From positions 5,394,001 to 5,458,000 of the forward strand of contig JAHLMK010000001.1 in NCBI GenBank assembly GCA_019915135.1: DNA of 64,000 nt, written 5' to 3'. Below, one piece after another: positions 1-12,185 of this stretch (the stretch's first letter is position 1; every line of letters starts with the position of its first letter). This DNA comes from Strobilurus pachycystidiatus. Taxonomy: Eukaryota > Basidiomycota > Agaricomycetes > Agaricales > Physalacriaceae. A model generated the notes under the pieces. That model ran no database searches. It saw only the letters and a program-made list of their open reading frames with translations, and was not told the origin of the DNA. The translations under genes were made by a program, and so were the position numbers.

Positions 1-2
1 GC

Positions 3-1037
3 ATGTCCTACCTTCCTCGGGCGCCGACAGTCCCCCGCTCCATGACTCAAGTCGGCCTTGGGACGGCAAGGAACTTTTCATCCGGGCGTGTTCTGTTCCA
101 GAATTTCACCCAGAACGTCCCCGTCGCCGGTCGCGCATTCTGTGAAGCTGACTGGGATCTCCACCTGCAGAAGGAAAGGGAGAACATGAAGAAGACCATC
201 TCTCGCGATAAGAAGAAGTCGCAGAAGAGGGTCGCTTTCGCGCAGAAGGGAAACAAGGTCCAGGTTCCCACTGCTGCGAGCGCAACATCGTCGAAGGACA
301 AGGTGGCTGAGATTGTTGACGAACACGAGCACTACTTTGCTGCTCCAGCAACCAAGCCGGTCACCGCTGTTCTTCTCATCCCTCTCGCCCCTACGCCAAC
401 GTCTCGGATGCCTCTTTCACCTGATACACTCCCTCACGACTCCCTCCTTCCCCTACGAACTCTCGCATCGATGCACAACGGGCATGAACTGCATGCTCTT
501 CGAGTGTCAGCGTTGTTCTCGCGACTCGATGCAGCGAATGTCTGGGAGCGTGGTGTCAATTGCTCAGCCTATGGCACCGGAGCCGACGCCGAAGGGCTTT
601 GTACCGTACTCAAAGTCGAGTTTGACGGGTGGACGGCGGCTGAGGTTCGAGGTGTGATCGGAGAGAGTGGAACGGGCTGGTGTACGTTGGAGGAGTTCAA
701 TCATCTCGAAGAGGATCTGTTCTCGGACACCTCTTCCGTCCTCTCCAGTCCGTCTGGTGAAGCGGAAGATCACGCCGCGTTCTCAGAGCCAGCGCACTCG
801 CTCGTGTTGCCGACGCTCGACTTTTCCGCTTCGTTTTCGCAGCGCACATTCTCCCGAACCTCATCAGACGATGATCTCTTCTCTGACGTTCATTCGAATT
901 TCGAGATAGAATCGTTGCCTGATACGGTTTCGTCTCCAGGAAGCCCTGGTGGTCATGGCTGGCTGGTCTTCAGCTCAGACTTTGCCGGTAGGGTTGGTAC
1001 AGACGACACTCCTGAACCACAGGAAACCTACTTCTGA
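3..1037 (+). CDS. Conserved basidiomycete protein of unknown function
   Basis: A 344-residue open frame without visible introns. The N-terminal segment (about residues 17-55: QVGLGTARNFSSGR, then FQNFTQNVPVAGRAFCEADWD) resembles a block I remember as widely conserved in Agaricomycete hypothetical proteins. It is followed by a Lys/Arg-rich stretch (ERENMKKTISRDKKKSQKR), a middle region with a WCTLEEFNHLEEDLF segment, and an acidic, Ser-rich C-terminus (SSPSGEAEDH, SSDDDLFSDV). No catalytic motif, signal peptide or membrane segment is evident. The ATG lies 2 bases from the window edge, so an upstream exon or an earlier start cannot be excluded. Function unknown. Confidence 0.75.
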   Translation: MSYLPRAPTVPRSMTQVGLGTARNFSSGRVLFQNFTQNVPVAGRAFCEADWDLHLQKERENMKKTISRDKKKSQKRVAFAQKGNKVQVPTAASATSSKDKVAEIVDEHEHYFAAPATKPVTAVLLIPLAPTPTSRMPLSPDTLPHDSLLPLRTLASMHNGHELHALRVSALFSRLDAANVWERGVNCSAYGTGADAEGLCTVLKVEFDGWTAAEVRGVIGESGTGWCTLEEFNHLEEDLFSDTSSVLSSPSGEAEDHAAFSEPAHSLVLPTLDFSASFSQRTFSRTSSDDDLFSDVHSNFEIESLPDTVSSPGSPGGHGWLVFSSDFAGRVGTDDTPEPQETYF

Positions 1038-1494
1038 AGGTACACAACCGTAGCCTCACATACTATCCTTAAATCTTGCTTTACGATGTATATTTTCTCT
1101 GTAGTCACGACGAAACACGATTGGAGCAATTTGGTATATATAAGAACTCTCATTAAACCTTTCCCATCTTGGTTTGGTCGGTCTGATACGGAAATCTGCC
1201 ACATACTACAGTCAACGGTGCATTAGTAAACCGCCACACTTGAAATAATTTACAGTTTTATCAGTATCACGATAATCAGTTTATCGCTGCTACGCCAATG
1301 GGTGTCACTCGAGTGGCGTCAACATCAAGCATGCCCCGCATTCCACCATGCGAAGACATCATGACAGTCAGGATGTGGCCCAGCACTACGTCGGAGCTGG
1401 CAAGAATGGACCGGAAGAGAGATGACACGATGATAGCAGTATTACTAAGTACGCACAGAGACAACGTCGGTCTAAGAGTTCAAGAGTCCGGATA

Positions 1495-2701
1495 TCATGC
1501 ACTAACGCATGGAATGGCGGGAAGAACAGGCTTTGAGCTACGTAGCAGGCTCAAAGATGAATTTCTTGGTGGCACATTGCTCATAAGTACGCGCATACGA
1601 CCACAAGAGTTCAAAACACTCACAACTTCGATCCCACCATCGTCGTAGTAGTCGTTGAAAGCGCTTAGGTCGCCCGTACTACCGAGGAAATCGTTGACTG
1701 GATCATAGAAAAGAGTCGTAGGAGACACGGCTAGAAGAAGCATGCGTGAGCTCGACATACGATGTGATGGTGATGACAGTCTTAGCTCACTTGTTTCGTC
1801 GTAATTCACCCAATCGGCAGTAAGTTCCCCCTCGCAAGCAACACGCCACACCATACTCTCAACATACCAACTCCTGTAAATAGGTGCAATACTGGTGCCA
1901 GCTACAGAGGGAACGGATCCTGCATCGGCTGGTCGACTAATGAGCAAGCCGAGACGGTATCGGAACACTTTGAAACTTACTATGGCCAGTCCCCGACATG
2001 TATGTATACCTAGGAGCATAGAATGAGTCAATGGCTTGCAACTTACTGTATAAGAGAGCGCACCCAGACTCATCTCCTGTATTCGCTAAGTAGTCTCCCC
2101 CGATCCCGCCAGTAAATCCAACAAGTGGATGATCCGCATCAGGACCGTCGATGGCGGTTATGTCAAAGAGGGTGGTGAACGGGGATGTAGATGGCAGAGA
2201 GACCGTCAACGGCGTGCTGGTAGCACTATAGGTGTAGGTTCTTTGGGTGTCCAAGGTATTGCTGACATAGCCTAATTTGACCCCGGTGGCGAGGTCATAG
2301 ACAGCGATGGTACCAATGCTATAGAAGTGGGTTGAGCGCGAGAATGAGGCACGAATGACTGGGTCTTTACTTATTCGACAAGGCTGTACACGGCAAAGAG
2401 GATCTCTTGGAATGCTCTGAGGAAAGAAGATCAGCTTCTTCGAACAGTATGAGCGATGTAGAAACTCACGCTGCTTCCTGCGGAGTCGAGGCGATAAAGG
2501 AGGTAGTCCTCGGCGGAGACGTTCAGCGTTTGTCTCTCGCCTGGCTGCGACATGAACGTCTCTGTTGACACGAGGCTTTCCGTTATCAGACGCGGTCTGG
2601 TAGATATTGCCATCGTCGTCGAAAATGCCTGCACTGAGGCCGGCAGACACGAAAGCAGTAAAGAGTGTAAGCAGCCAAAAATTGGCAGTGAACCAGACCA
2701 T
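1495..2701 (-). CDS. Secreted hypothetical protein, multi-exon
   Basis: The start at 2701 opens MVWFTANFWLLTLFTAFVSAGLSAG, a clear signal peptide. It is followed by a basic NAERLRRGLPPLSPRLRRKQ motif that recurs in a family of secreted Agaricomycete orphans. An intron with GTGAGT at 2469 and CTCAG at 2417 fits well. The next exon contains YSIGTIAVYDLATGVKLGYVSNT and the GFTGGIGGDYL segment. Another donor (GTAAGT) lies at 2046; the last supported exon carries VESMVWRVACEGELTADWVNYDE and ends near an acidic, Tyr-rich tail. The final exon and stop are uncertain: a GTGAGT near 1627 could start another intron, so 1495 is only the open-frame limit. No enzyme motif is seen; probably a cell-surface or secreted protein. 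Confidence 0.6.
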
Positions 2702-2876
2702 CGTGATGGGACCTAGGGAAATGAAAGAGGCGCGACCTGGCGCGACTCGCTTTATAACGAACTTGAAAGGTAGGTGCCTGGAGGACAGGGTCAAGAACTG
2801 CGCGACTTCGCGCCGCAATCCACCGTAAATGGTAAAACGAACGGATAAATGCATACATCCAGGGTCAACACATCCA

Positions 2877-3655
2877 TCACAGTCGATATATAGGCGATGA
2901 TAGAAATACAGCCTCAAAGCGCTTCCCCATGGACGAGAAAATCATTGCGGGCTCGGATGCGATTACGACAAGCCCAGCAAGAACTGGTAGGGCCATCCCA
3001 GCGACCATGGCACCCAACCTGAGTTTTCTCGCCTCCTGCATGACTCTCCCATACGCGGGAGCTACGTAGCTATTCCACAAGATACTCGTGCCGTCGACCA
3101 TGTGCAGGCCGACGCACAGCACAAGCCCGCCATACAGCAATGCGCTCCTTAAAGGCCACGTCTGTAAGCCGAATTTGACGAACTCGTAGTCGAGCTCTGA
3201 GGGACCGAGTTCCAGGATGGGTGGATGCGGCGACGTGGGGAGGAGGCGGTGGGTCGCAAAATGGATGGGGTAGAAGAAGAACATGGTCGCGTATCCAGTC
3301 ATGGTAAGGAGGCTGGTGACGCGCCTTGGCGGCTTCAAGATACGCTTGACAAGTGCAGACGTCGTATGTATGGCGATGGGAGCCAGAACAAGGTAAGTCT
3401 CGCCGAACGAAGTCTGGTAGTATTCTCGGCCCAGGAGCTATCATGTTTTCTCATTTGAGATCTAGGTTTCTGGTACATTTGAATACGCACCATTGTTTGC
3501 GAGGCAAGGGAAGAGCCCCCCACGTTCGCCATTATCGGGGCACTGAGATGTATCAACAGGAATGTTGTGATGAATGGGCTTGAGAGGTGAGCCATTGTCG
3601 TGAGATAGGGAACGATTTTGCCGGCCTGCGACTTGAATGGCGATGGTTCTGACAT
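2877..3655 (-). CDS. MCP1: Mcp1-like mitochondrial outer-membrane protein
   Basis: Two exons. Exon 1 (3655-3491) encodes 55 residues including a hydrophobic helix with THLSSP-type and FLLIHLSAP motifs. The intron (3490-3438, GTGCGT to AG) joins in frame to LLGREYYQTSFGETYLVLAP. The C-terminal half has PIHFATHRL, PSELDYEFVKFGL and WPLRSALLYGGLVLCVGLHMVDG, which match the Mcp1 transmembrane (DUF1691) domain as I know it from fungal homologues. The model gives 241 residues and about five membrane segments. In yeast Mcp1 recruits Vps13 and helps mitochondrial lipid homeostasis; the same role is inferred here. It lies 275 bp from the 3' end of the next gene on the same strand. Confidence 0.85.
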
Positions 3656-3930
3656 TCTAGCTACCAGGACGGATGATAAAGCGGCGAGATTTGCACAAGT
3701 CTAGGAGATGTTAGCGACGATGAGGTCCAAACTGGGTCCAAAGGAGAGTCGAGTGTCACTGTCTATATTTGGGGCTCGGCAACGAGTCCGCCGTCACGCG
3801 TCGGGCCAGCCAATGACATGGCAAGCATACCGTACTGATACAATGATGGTTTTTCCTCAACAAATCGACTATGGTCGTTAACAATCTTCAAAAAGTGTCT
3901 ATGGTCTAGTAGATACGTGAAATTTCCTTC

Positions 3931-6157
3931 CTAATGAATATACCTGAACGAGGGATGCAAATTACCCAACCTACAGTACAAATCAGCAGCAAGAAACACA
4001 GAATCAAGCATGAGAACGTACTGGTCAACACCTTCCTTCTGAAGTCGGTAGTCCCGACCACCCCGGTCGCGATTTGTGTTCTCCCGTTTCTGGAACAAAA
4101 ATAGAGTGACGGAAAGCACACACAACGAAGCGGCCATGGCAAGATTGAAGGAATTGCCTTTATGGTAGCCTGTTCCAGCATCCGTTGCAACGTACGCCCA
4201 CACTCCGGCCACAGACCCTATACCACCGAAACCAGTGACGACCGCGCCGACCATCGCACGCAGAGTGTCCGGTGATGCGTTAGCAGCTGCCCACCCGAGG
4301 ACAGCTGGGCCGTTGATCTTGATTGCGCATCAGTGGAGCTCAACGAGTACTGAGCACGGCACGCACAAATCCGCCAGTCATGTTGAGGAAGCAAGCAGCG
4401 TAGCGGGCCTTGGTGTACGTCGCGTCAGTCGCGATCCAAATTGAATCTGCACATGCGTCAATTCGAAACCTACCTAAGCTGAGTGCATGACGAGGCTTAC
4501 ATCCGATGATGGTCAAAACCCCACCGAACAAGCAAAACGGCCAATGAACGCGGTATCGGATACAGCCGATAGTGGCCAGTAGAGCGATAACAGCGGCAGT
4601 CCTAGATTGGCTTGAGACGCCAGCGAAATCAGTGTGTACAAAGACTCATACGCGTAGATTGGAACAACGAGTAACTGAATGCGAATGGTGGTAGCGGTAG
4701 GATAGTTGGTCCTCAAGATGGTTGGCCTTGGAGCCGGTCAGCTGGATGGAGGAGAAGAGAATCCGAACGCACAAGAAAATACCGAGGCCTTGTACAGAAC
4801 AGTTGTCGACGATGTACAACCAGACGCAAGCAAGCGTAGTAAAATCGAGCATTCCTCGTTTGACAAGTCCGCCTGTGATCTTTTCCTTCGTGTCCTTGAT
4901 CTGGAGCGATTATGAGCATGGAATTCCAAGCGCAAACGAGAAAGCAATACCGAAGGCTGATCGGCATACAAACGTGCCATTGCCAACTCTCTCTCCTCCT
5001 GGTTGAACATCTTCGTATGTTCTGGGTCCGTAGGAAATATGAAGCAAAGAATCACCCCGAAACCGATCGTGATGATTCCCTCAACGAGAAAGATGTTCTG
5101 CCACGACGACCTGCTGCCAATGTGATCTATGCTCAGCAGACCAGCAGCCAGAAGACCTCCGACTAAGAGAAGTCAAATCAAGCTCTCGGTCAGCCAACGA
5201 ATGGGAACACTCACATCCGCCAGCACATCCAGCAGCCACCAACATAAAGCACCCAATGCGACTCGTTATTTCACTTCGCCGATAATAACGGGTCAACAGG
5301 TAGCTTGATAACTCGATGAGTCAATCGGCATAGTAGCAGTGCGGCACGCGCACCTGAGGCCAGGCATGGTCATCGCTTCAGCCAGTCCCAGGAAGATACG
5401 AGTGACATAGAAGCCGGTGCGGTCTGTGAATTGAGGTTTAGAGTCGAAAGCCTCGTCAATGGACCGTCCTACCCTTGATGAAGGCAGTAGCAAGGGTGAC
5501 GATTCCGAATACAACGATACTATCCGAGGGACTGAGATGAGGTTGATCTGGTAGATAATGATACGCACGATGCCGGTACAAGCCAGAACCCCACGCGTTT
5601 GATGAGCAGAGCGAACGGTATCTCGGCGACCAGATAGATAAGATAGAACTATTCAGTGGCTTGGCATCAATTATTGGAGTAGTGGCGCGAAGAACAAAAC
5701 AAACAAGCGAGGTTCCAATGTTGACTGAAGGTGATGTTGAATATGAGGACAAAACGACGCGACTAGGAAAGCGTACAGTCATAAGTGTGTAGACCCAGGT
5801 CAGTGACTAGACCTGCAGAGCGCGCGTTTCCTATGTTCTGAAGTTCAAAGAGGTGAGAGTTTTGCACAGAGCAGAGTGCTTGACTTACACCGCGCTATGT
5901 AGGTGTTCGATAAGCCAGCGAGCGAGAAGAAGGTTTAGAGTACTCACGTCAAGGAAGACGAATGTATAGCAAAGCGTTGCAATTGGAAGAACTCTAAGAT
6001 ACGGTTAGTGCGACTGCACCATCCGCCGCGTCTACACTCACATCAAGTCCAGTTTGCGACGCAGCTTCGCCTCTGCGTGAGAATCAATCTTGTAGCTGGC
6101 CTCCACCACGGACACGTCCGCCGACTCCTTTCCGGTGAGCGAAGAGGACTTGTCCAT
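3931..6157 (-). CDS. MFS permease, anion:cation symporter (Dal5/Tna1-like) family
   Basis: A multi-exon gene with start at 6157 (MDKSSSLTGKESADV) and stop at 3931. Readable segments in order: HAEAKLRRKLDLM before TM1, NIGNARSAGLVTDLGL, LVAEIPFALLIKRVGFWLVP, FYVTRIFLGLAEAMTMPG, FRIGCF-like ITSRIGCFMLVAAGCAG, SWQNIFLVEGIITIGFGVILCFIFP with DPEHTKMFNQEERELAMARL, a loop then QGLGIFLPTILRTNYPTATTIRIQ, and a C-terminus LGNLHPSFRYIH. These match the fungal allantoate/nicotinate-type permease family: RKLDxxxxP, the NIGNAR motif after TM1, and the HPxFRY tail. About ten short introns are needed. It probably imports a small organic anion or vitamin at the plasma membrane; the substrate cannot be told from sequence. 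Confidence 0.85.
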
Positions 6158-8089
6158 GAGAGATGAGCAATGGGGCAGGTCGCAAGGTAGAAAACGCGTC
6201 GTGGCTATGTATATGTAAGGTCCAATATGCCTTATCGCGAGACAGTCAACTCCTATCTTGGGCGCGAGCGGGGTCAATCTGGGTCATGACATTGGTGCAC
6301 TAAAGCTCATCAACAAGATAAGAGCATCATCGTGCGCGGCCGCGCAAATATCAGAACGACATGCTACGGCACTTCAGCATGTCGAGCCAGCCAAGACTAA
6401 GGCGTTGAACGGCAAGTACGTTCGCCCCTTCTCGCGCAGGAATAAGGTTTGCATGGGCGCGAGCGGATGACATCGATAAGATAGCTACGAGCCAACAAAA
6501 TTCTGAAGCGTTATGTGAGTTGGGCAAATTGAAAGGAATACTGCTGTCAATAGTACAGATCATGACTATATAGTTTGGGTCTTGTGTCGACGGTTGGAAA
6601 TGGGCCACGGAGGTCTAAGATGTATGTGTTTCGATATTCCAGCGAGAGCAGGAGTCGTACGGGATAAGAATCGGTCCAAAATGGGTCTTGAACGTTTGGT
6701 GAATGTGCCAAGAAACCCGGATCTGACTGAAACAACCAGTATAGGCAATGGTGGGTGGGAGTAAAACAAGAAAGAGAGAGCGCGAAGGATATCCTAGTAA
6801 GGCAGACGGAACAAGGACTGTGAACGATTTTGACGCGACAATGGACGTGGTAACGTTGATGGACCTGTCGAGAGCCTGACGAGAGGTGTCAAGAACGTGT
6901 TTGTACATGTGTAATTCTGTGTGACTTGCTACTTATGTAATCTACATATATAATATAGTGGCTATCTCCGTTATCTTATCCTGATAATTTGAGGATAAGC
7001 GCAAAGCCCCAGAGTGCAGAGTAGCGTCGAGGTCGAAGAGTGATCTCACCCCGCCAAAGCCCGAACGAGGGAGCGTTCTACATGCCGTCTGTGTTACTGG
7101 TGAGAGCGTGAGAGATGCCGGCGGTCAGGGTCCACCGTCCAGAGACCGGAGGTGACAAGGAGGTGAACCGTGAGAAGATGCGTTCCTGGCTTGACTTCTT
7201 GAATTCCACGCTGAGTGATCCTGGAGTGATCGATACGCCCTAATCCTACTTACGCCGTCTCTGCACCCATACGACGGTCTTTTTGAGTGGCCCGTTTCAA
7301 ACCCAATTTCCACACTCTGTGCTTGCAGAAGGCTTGCACTCGCGGTCTCATTGTTCAGATCATGCATATGGAGCCGATACGTGTCACCAACACCTTCGGA
7401 CACTTCGGACCCCCCCCCGTACCCTTCGCGTGTCCTCTCATGTACACTTTGGCTTCTGGACCGGAATTCTAGGCTCACCATCTTCTGGAAACTGCGGCTA
7501 GCCAAAGTCCCTGATGCTCTGCCAGTGTGAGTATGTACTGATTCTTCACCTGTTCGCGAAAAGGACACGCACGACTACGAGCGACTCTTAATTGTCATAT
7601 TCTGGAAGATCCGGACGTGGCTCACTTGCTTCTAGCTGAGTCTGGCTAGCAGATTGTCTACCCTGCTCGTCTGTTCGACCTGATGTTTTTCTTGATCTAG
7701 GTGTTTTCGGCATCTGCATCAAACTCGTATTCTTGCCAGGGAGCCCTCTGACTCTGGTCCGACATGCGACGCCAGCGCCGACAGACCATCCACCTGATAT
7801 GCACCGATATGAGCTAGTATGGCACTAAGACAATCTGGCTCCCTCGCTCAGGCTCACAATCCTCTGGCTGAAAGCCATCCAATCTTTGAGAAACTCAAAC
7901 CATAGCGGCTGTTCTCGGGCCTCCACGATTTCTGAATCGATCGCGAAGTTGGAGAGTTTGAGGGTCATGGTACGACACGTTCCTCTGCTGTTACTGTATA
8001 TTGTCTGTCAGATCCCTGGTAACGTCATTTGAAAAGTGGTTTTAAGCTCGTCCCTTTTCAAAACATTCTCGCTCAACCCATCCACCACC
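6158..8089. other. Intergenic stretch without supported gene
   Basis: About 1.9 kb between two divergent genes. The open frames here (the longest is about 147 codons on minus, 7125-7568) have Ser/Arg-rich translations with no family resemblance and no neighbouring exons that extend them. I see no RNA gene or repeat. It presumably holds the promoters of the permease (leftward) and the methyltransferase (rightward). Confidence 0.5.
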
Positions 8090-9553
8090 ATGGCCACCGA
8101 GATCGATAGCCTCCTACATCTCAAGACCCTTCTTTCATCTGCAGTAGACACTGTCGTCGCTGAAAAGACTTCATCCCCGTCTTCCGTCAGCCTGCTAGAA
8201 CACACTGCGCGCCAAACCGCAATCTCGGCGGCTGGTGCGCTCCTTGCTCTTCTGCACGATCCCGGAGAATGGGTAATGGAGGTCGCGGCACAGGTGTGTT
8301 TCACTGTCCCGGGATTTCGCCGGCGCTGACTGAAGACAGTATCTTGAATCGCGGGCGCTACATGCGGCTTGTCTGGCCAAGATTCCAGAGATAATACACG
8401 ACGCCGGAGGTATGCTTGACTTGGACACGATAGCGCTGAAGGCTGGATATGACAAGGATAAGTGTGGTAAGGTCTCGTTTTTGTGTGTCATTCCAAGATC
8501 TGAAGCGGTGTAGGGAGAATTATGCGTCAGCTTGTGTCGACCCAGATCTTCAAGAAAACGTCCCAAGAGCCAGAGATCTTCGCCAATAACTCCATCAGCA
8601 AGGCCATGGTACGGAACTCGCCTCTGGAAGATTACGTTGATCTGTAGTGCGTGAATCTTCTGATCTCGTCAGATTTAAGCATCTGATGTGGCCGTCTTTT
8701 ACAGCGCAAGCGAATGGTATGCAGGGTCGCATAACATCTTGCCATGTCTGCGAGATCGTTCGACGGATATACGCGACGCACCTTTCGCTAGAGACACCAT
8801 TCTCAACGATGGTAAAAGTACGTGGTGGGAGTACAATGACAGACATCCGGCGCGACACGATGTCTTCGGCAACGCCATGGGTTAGTGATTACTTTCTTAC
8901 CTACTTCCCCGGGTCCGTGACTGATGCCAATTTCAGCTGGGAACACTATTGCCTCAACAGGAGCTGTAATCGCCGATTATCCATGGAGTCGCCACGAGCA
9001 CATCGTCGACGTTGGTTCTGGAGTTGGAAACCTCACCTTGGCCATCCGGGAGAAATTCCCTCGTGCGAAGATCACACTCCAAGACCGCGAGTCTGTGATG
9101 AACCAAGCGCGTTCTGTATGGTCCTCGAACTCGGACAACGTCGAGTTTCAAGTTCACAATTTCTTCGAACCCAATCCTGCTGTCGGCAAGGACGCCTATG
9201 TTCTACGCCACATTATCCACGACTGGGATGATGCGTCCTCTGTCAAGATTCTCTCAGAATTGAGAAAGGACCTGGCACCTCATTCGCGCGTTTTAGTCCT
9301 AGAGGCACTGTTGGCTGAGACGGGATATTCTGAGCGATACATCCACATGAAGAACCTCAACATGATGAATTTGGTGTACGTTCTTTTTCCGATAGGCCTG
9401 ATTGTGATAGTATCTAATTTGGCTTGCTACAGAAATGGCAAGGAACGCACGGTTGCCGAGGTGCGAAGTCTCGTAGAGCAAGCAGGACTTCAGGTGGTCA
9501 AAGTGTGGTCTTGCAGAGGCTCAATGAGCGTAACCGAGTGCGCATTGGCATGA
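8090..9553 (+). CDS. SAM-dependent O-methyltransferase (COMT / sterigmatocystin OMT-like)
   Basis: Exon 1 is 8090-8293 (68 codons, start in a CCACCATGG context). Exon 2 starts at 8340 after ACAG. Later exons carry GRIMRQLVSTQIFKKT, FANNSISKAMV and VFGNAMAGN. Then comes the Rossmann core HIVDVGSGVGNLTLAI (SAM motif I), DRESVMNQA, and AYVLRHIIHDWDDASSVKILSEL, in which HDWDD carries the usual catalytic His. LNMMNL and NGKERTVAEVRSLVEQAGL complete the fold, ending TECALA before a TGA at 9551. The protein is about 430 residues, as expected for plant-COMT-like fungal OMTs acting on phenols or hydroxylated products. Its position about 10 kb from a candidate RiPP precursor suggests, but does not prove, a tailoring role. 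Confidence 0.9.
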
Positions 9554-9965
9554 AATTATTGTAACGGAGAGACTGCTGCTAGTAGCTGTGACCGCGAAAC
9601 ACGTTATCTTTGTACTGAAGTTGGCCCATTGTGAGCAGTTATGAGGATTCTTTCTCGAATCTCGAGCAAGGAGTCGTCGTTGATAATCACTTCGAACCAA
9701 CGACTTAGTACGACTCACGACGATTCGTGAAGTTTGAGAGGTACTTTCGAACTTGTAATGCTTAGACCAAAATCAGGATTTCGAGAATCTTCTCTGTCAT
9801 AGCTGTACTCCGGAAGAGACTTATAGTCATGGCAGGATCGAACGACATTGTAAACTTTCTAGCACGTATTACAGTGAAAGTGTTTCAAGCATAGTGGCAT
9901 ATGTAAGGCATGACGGGCATCTGGGGCATACTGTAATTTATAAAGAGCGGGCATAGAAGAGAAGC

Positions 9966-10677
9966 TCAAGTCGACTTGATCTTCTTGAAATTCGGATAAG
10001 GAGACTTGTACGCTCGCTTCAAGCGAGACCCGTCAACAGGCGCGGTGGCGATCTTTGTTTCCTGAACCGGCACGGAGTTCAGTTTTGGGCTGCTCCAGGG
10101 AATTATTCCACATTTGCGAATAGATCGACAACTTCTAGCGTGCTTGCCAAGCTCCGATAGATCCCAGTGTTCAAATGCACACTCGGGCCAGCAGCGTTGC
10201 ATGAGGTTGGTGTGGAGGAGTTGTATGTGGACTTTCAAGGCGTGCTTGTCGCTTGGTCGGAACAAGCAACCAGGGCAATAGCCAAATTCCGCAAGACGTG
10301 GACTGGAGGAAAGGAGTTAGAGTAGTTCTGTGCAATTGACTGGAAGACACATACTCATAAATGTTTTGGCGTTGGATAGCATCATATTTTTTTGAATGTG
10401 GTTTGGAGTGGTTGTGATTATGACCCTTTGCGCCTCCCTCTGTCTCGAAGGATCGATTGCACGAGGCTAAGGAACACTTGAAGGGCTTTTCTTCTTCGTC
10501 GCGTAAGCACTGTGGTAGTGGTGAGTAAGTTACAAATGACGCCAAAGAGCCACGTACTGCCGCGCTGCCTTTGTGGACTTTGTGATGTTTGCTTGTACGC
10601 TTCGCAGCCTCATCGACACGCTTGTGATCGCGTTTCGATTTATTTCCACTGGGTCGCTGATGAGAAAACCGAGTCAT
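9966..10677 (-). CDS. Small C2H2-type zinc-finger protein
   Basis: Three exons (10677-10558, 10509-10355, 10302-9966) join in frame to 203 residues. The N-terminus is very basic (SKRDHKRVDEAAKRTSKHHK), like a nuclear localisation signal. Three possible zinc sites follow: CSLASC with a HNHNH cluster, CPGC-x12-H-x4-H (CLFRPSDKHALKVHIQLLH), and a CWPEC-x12-H-x3-C variant. The C-terminus is again basic (RLKRAYKSPYPNFKKIK). It is probably a DNA- or RNA-binding protein. Being between the methyltransferase and the dioxygenase, it could regulate the nearby cluster, but nothing in the sequence proves that. Confidence 0.7.
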
Positions 10678-11301
10678 TGTAGAGAGAGAGTGGGCTATAG
10701 ATGTGCAGTGGCTTCATCCTGGGGAGAGAGGCCATGCTTTTATACCCTATACGCGACTCGATGACAGGCTCACTTTGTCGAACAATGCGACTGTCACCTT
10801 CCAATCTGGGCGCGGCAACCCTGGCACGTATGTTTTGAGCAACTTTGTTCGGCACGTGCTGTCACATTGACCAGCGAAAACGGTCAAAGAGCAGGCCTCG
10901 TGGGTTGCTTTGATCGCAAAGACCACCAGGCCGACTGATATGGCAGTTCAACGTCCGAGCAGGTTCGTGAAGGACATCCCAGTTCGCGCAGTGAGGATGC
11001 CCCCGAAGCGTCGAATGAAGCTACAGTAGGTCGATTGACTCATTGAGTAGCCCAGTTCAGTAGTACCGAGTTGCGAGGTTCACTGGTGGCCCTAAATTGT
11101 GCCACTCCCGACAAAGTCAAGGTAAACAAGTGTTCATTGTTTGCGACCGAGGATTTGGATAACTAGGACTATAGCAGCGCATACATGATACAATACCCAA
11201 AGTGGGGGGCATTCTTGGGCGATAAACACCTGCAAGTCTCTCCCTCGATATCTAGCTCTCGTTCAGTTTTGAGGAGTCCTTCGAACAGTTTTCACTCACC
11301 A
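10678..11301. other. Intergenic stretch, nothing recognised
   Basis: About 620 bp between the zinc-finger gene start and the 3' end of the next minus-strand gene. No convincing coding exon, RNA gene or repeat was found. A possible promoter for the zinc-finger gene lies at its left part. Confidence 0.4.
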
Positions 11302-11800
11302 CTACGTCAAACAAATCAAAAACTGACGCAGGAGGGGATTGGCCTTGGCCTTCTCCTTCGGAAACATCTTCTTCGATTTCTTGATGTACTTCGACAATGC
11401 CTTGGGATTGTCAAAGACGCCAGTCTTCATGACCCTCCCTGCGGCAGCAGCATCGGCCAGGTCGACAAGGTTGACGAATTTGCCAATGAGAGCCTAAAAA
11501 TGAATCTATCATTACCGAAGCCAGGAAAGAGAACCTGGGAGACCGTACTGCTTTACATTGCCGGATACTGGTGAACGACGAGGCACTCGGTACACCGACG
11601 GTCAAACAGATCTTCTGCCATGCTTGTAGGGACGACACGTTGGCGCCAAACGTGCTGGCGAAGCCATTTTGAACCTCCTCGAGGATGTACAGTTTCCGGA
11701 GGCGCTTGTATTCTTCGCTTTTCTTCCTCAAACCGTCCGACAATGCAATCGCGCGAAAGCGCTCGACGATACCGACGGTGCTGTCAACTGGGGGTGGCAT
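11302..11800 (-). CDS. Small basidiomycete orphan protein (two exons)
   Basis: Exon 1 (11800-11549, 84 codons) begins MPPPVDSTVGIVERFRAIAL and contains LRKLYILEEVQNGF and FGANVSSLQAWQKICLTVGV. The intron 11548-11494 (GTACGG to TTTTTAG) is phase 0. Exon 2 reads ALIGKFVNLVDLADAAAAGR, then FDNPKALSKYIKKSKKMFPKEKAK, and stops at 11302, giving 147 residues. The FGxNxxSLQxWQxxCxxVG / INxxDLVDA-type layout resembles a family I remember from many Agaricomycete genomes with no assigned function. No signal peptide or membrane segment. Confidence 0.75.
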
Positions 11801-12185
11801 CTGCGCTGGATGAGATGGAGGTGGGTGGATGAAAGGTATGCTTCGTCGCCTCAAGCGCCTTACATGTAAAAGCGGCATTGGCCCCAGAAGCTCAAGCTCA
11901 TTCGCCGTTAAGCAGTAACTATGACTGTTCAGCCCTCGTGAACCCAGCCCCATGCTGCGGCCACCCTGCTCATATACTTGAGGACTTGATGCATGAAGTT
12001 GGAATGCAGGGAGGATGTTCACACTCAACCGAAACCGGACGGACACGAACAAGCCTAAGCGCCCACCTGCCATCGAAGACGAGGACTTACGCGATCGAAC
12101 GCATTGATCTTAACTGTGAGTTGAAGAGTGGACAGTCAAACTTCATCCATTCGCACGTCTTGATAAATACATTCCTGCCTTCGCC

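Noticed and set aside
7125..7568. 147-codon minus-strand open frame
   Set aside because: Low-complexity Ser/Arg translation, no partner exons, no recognised motif.
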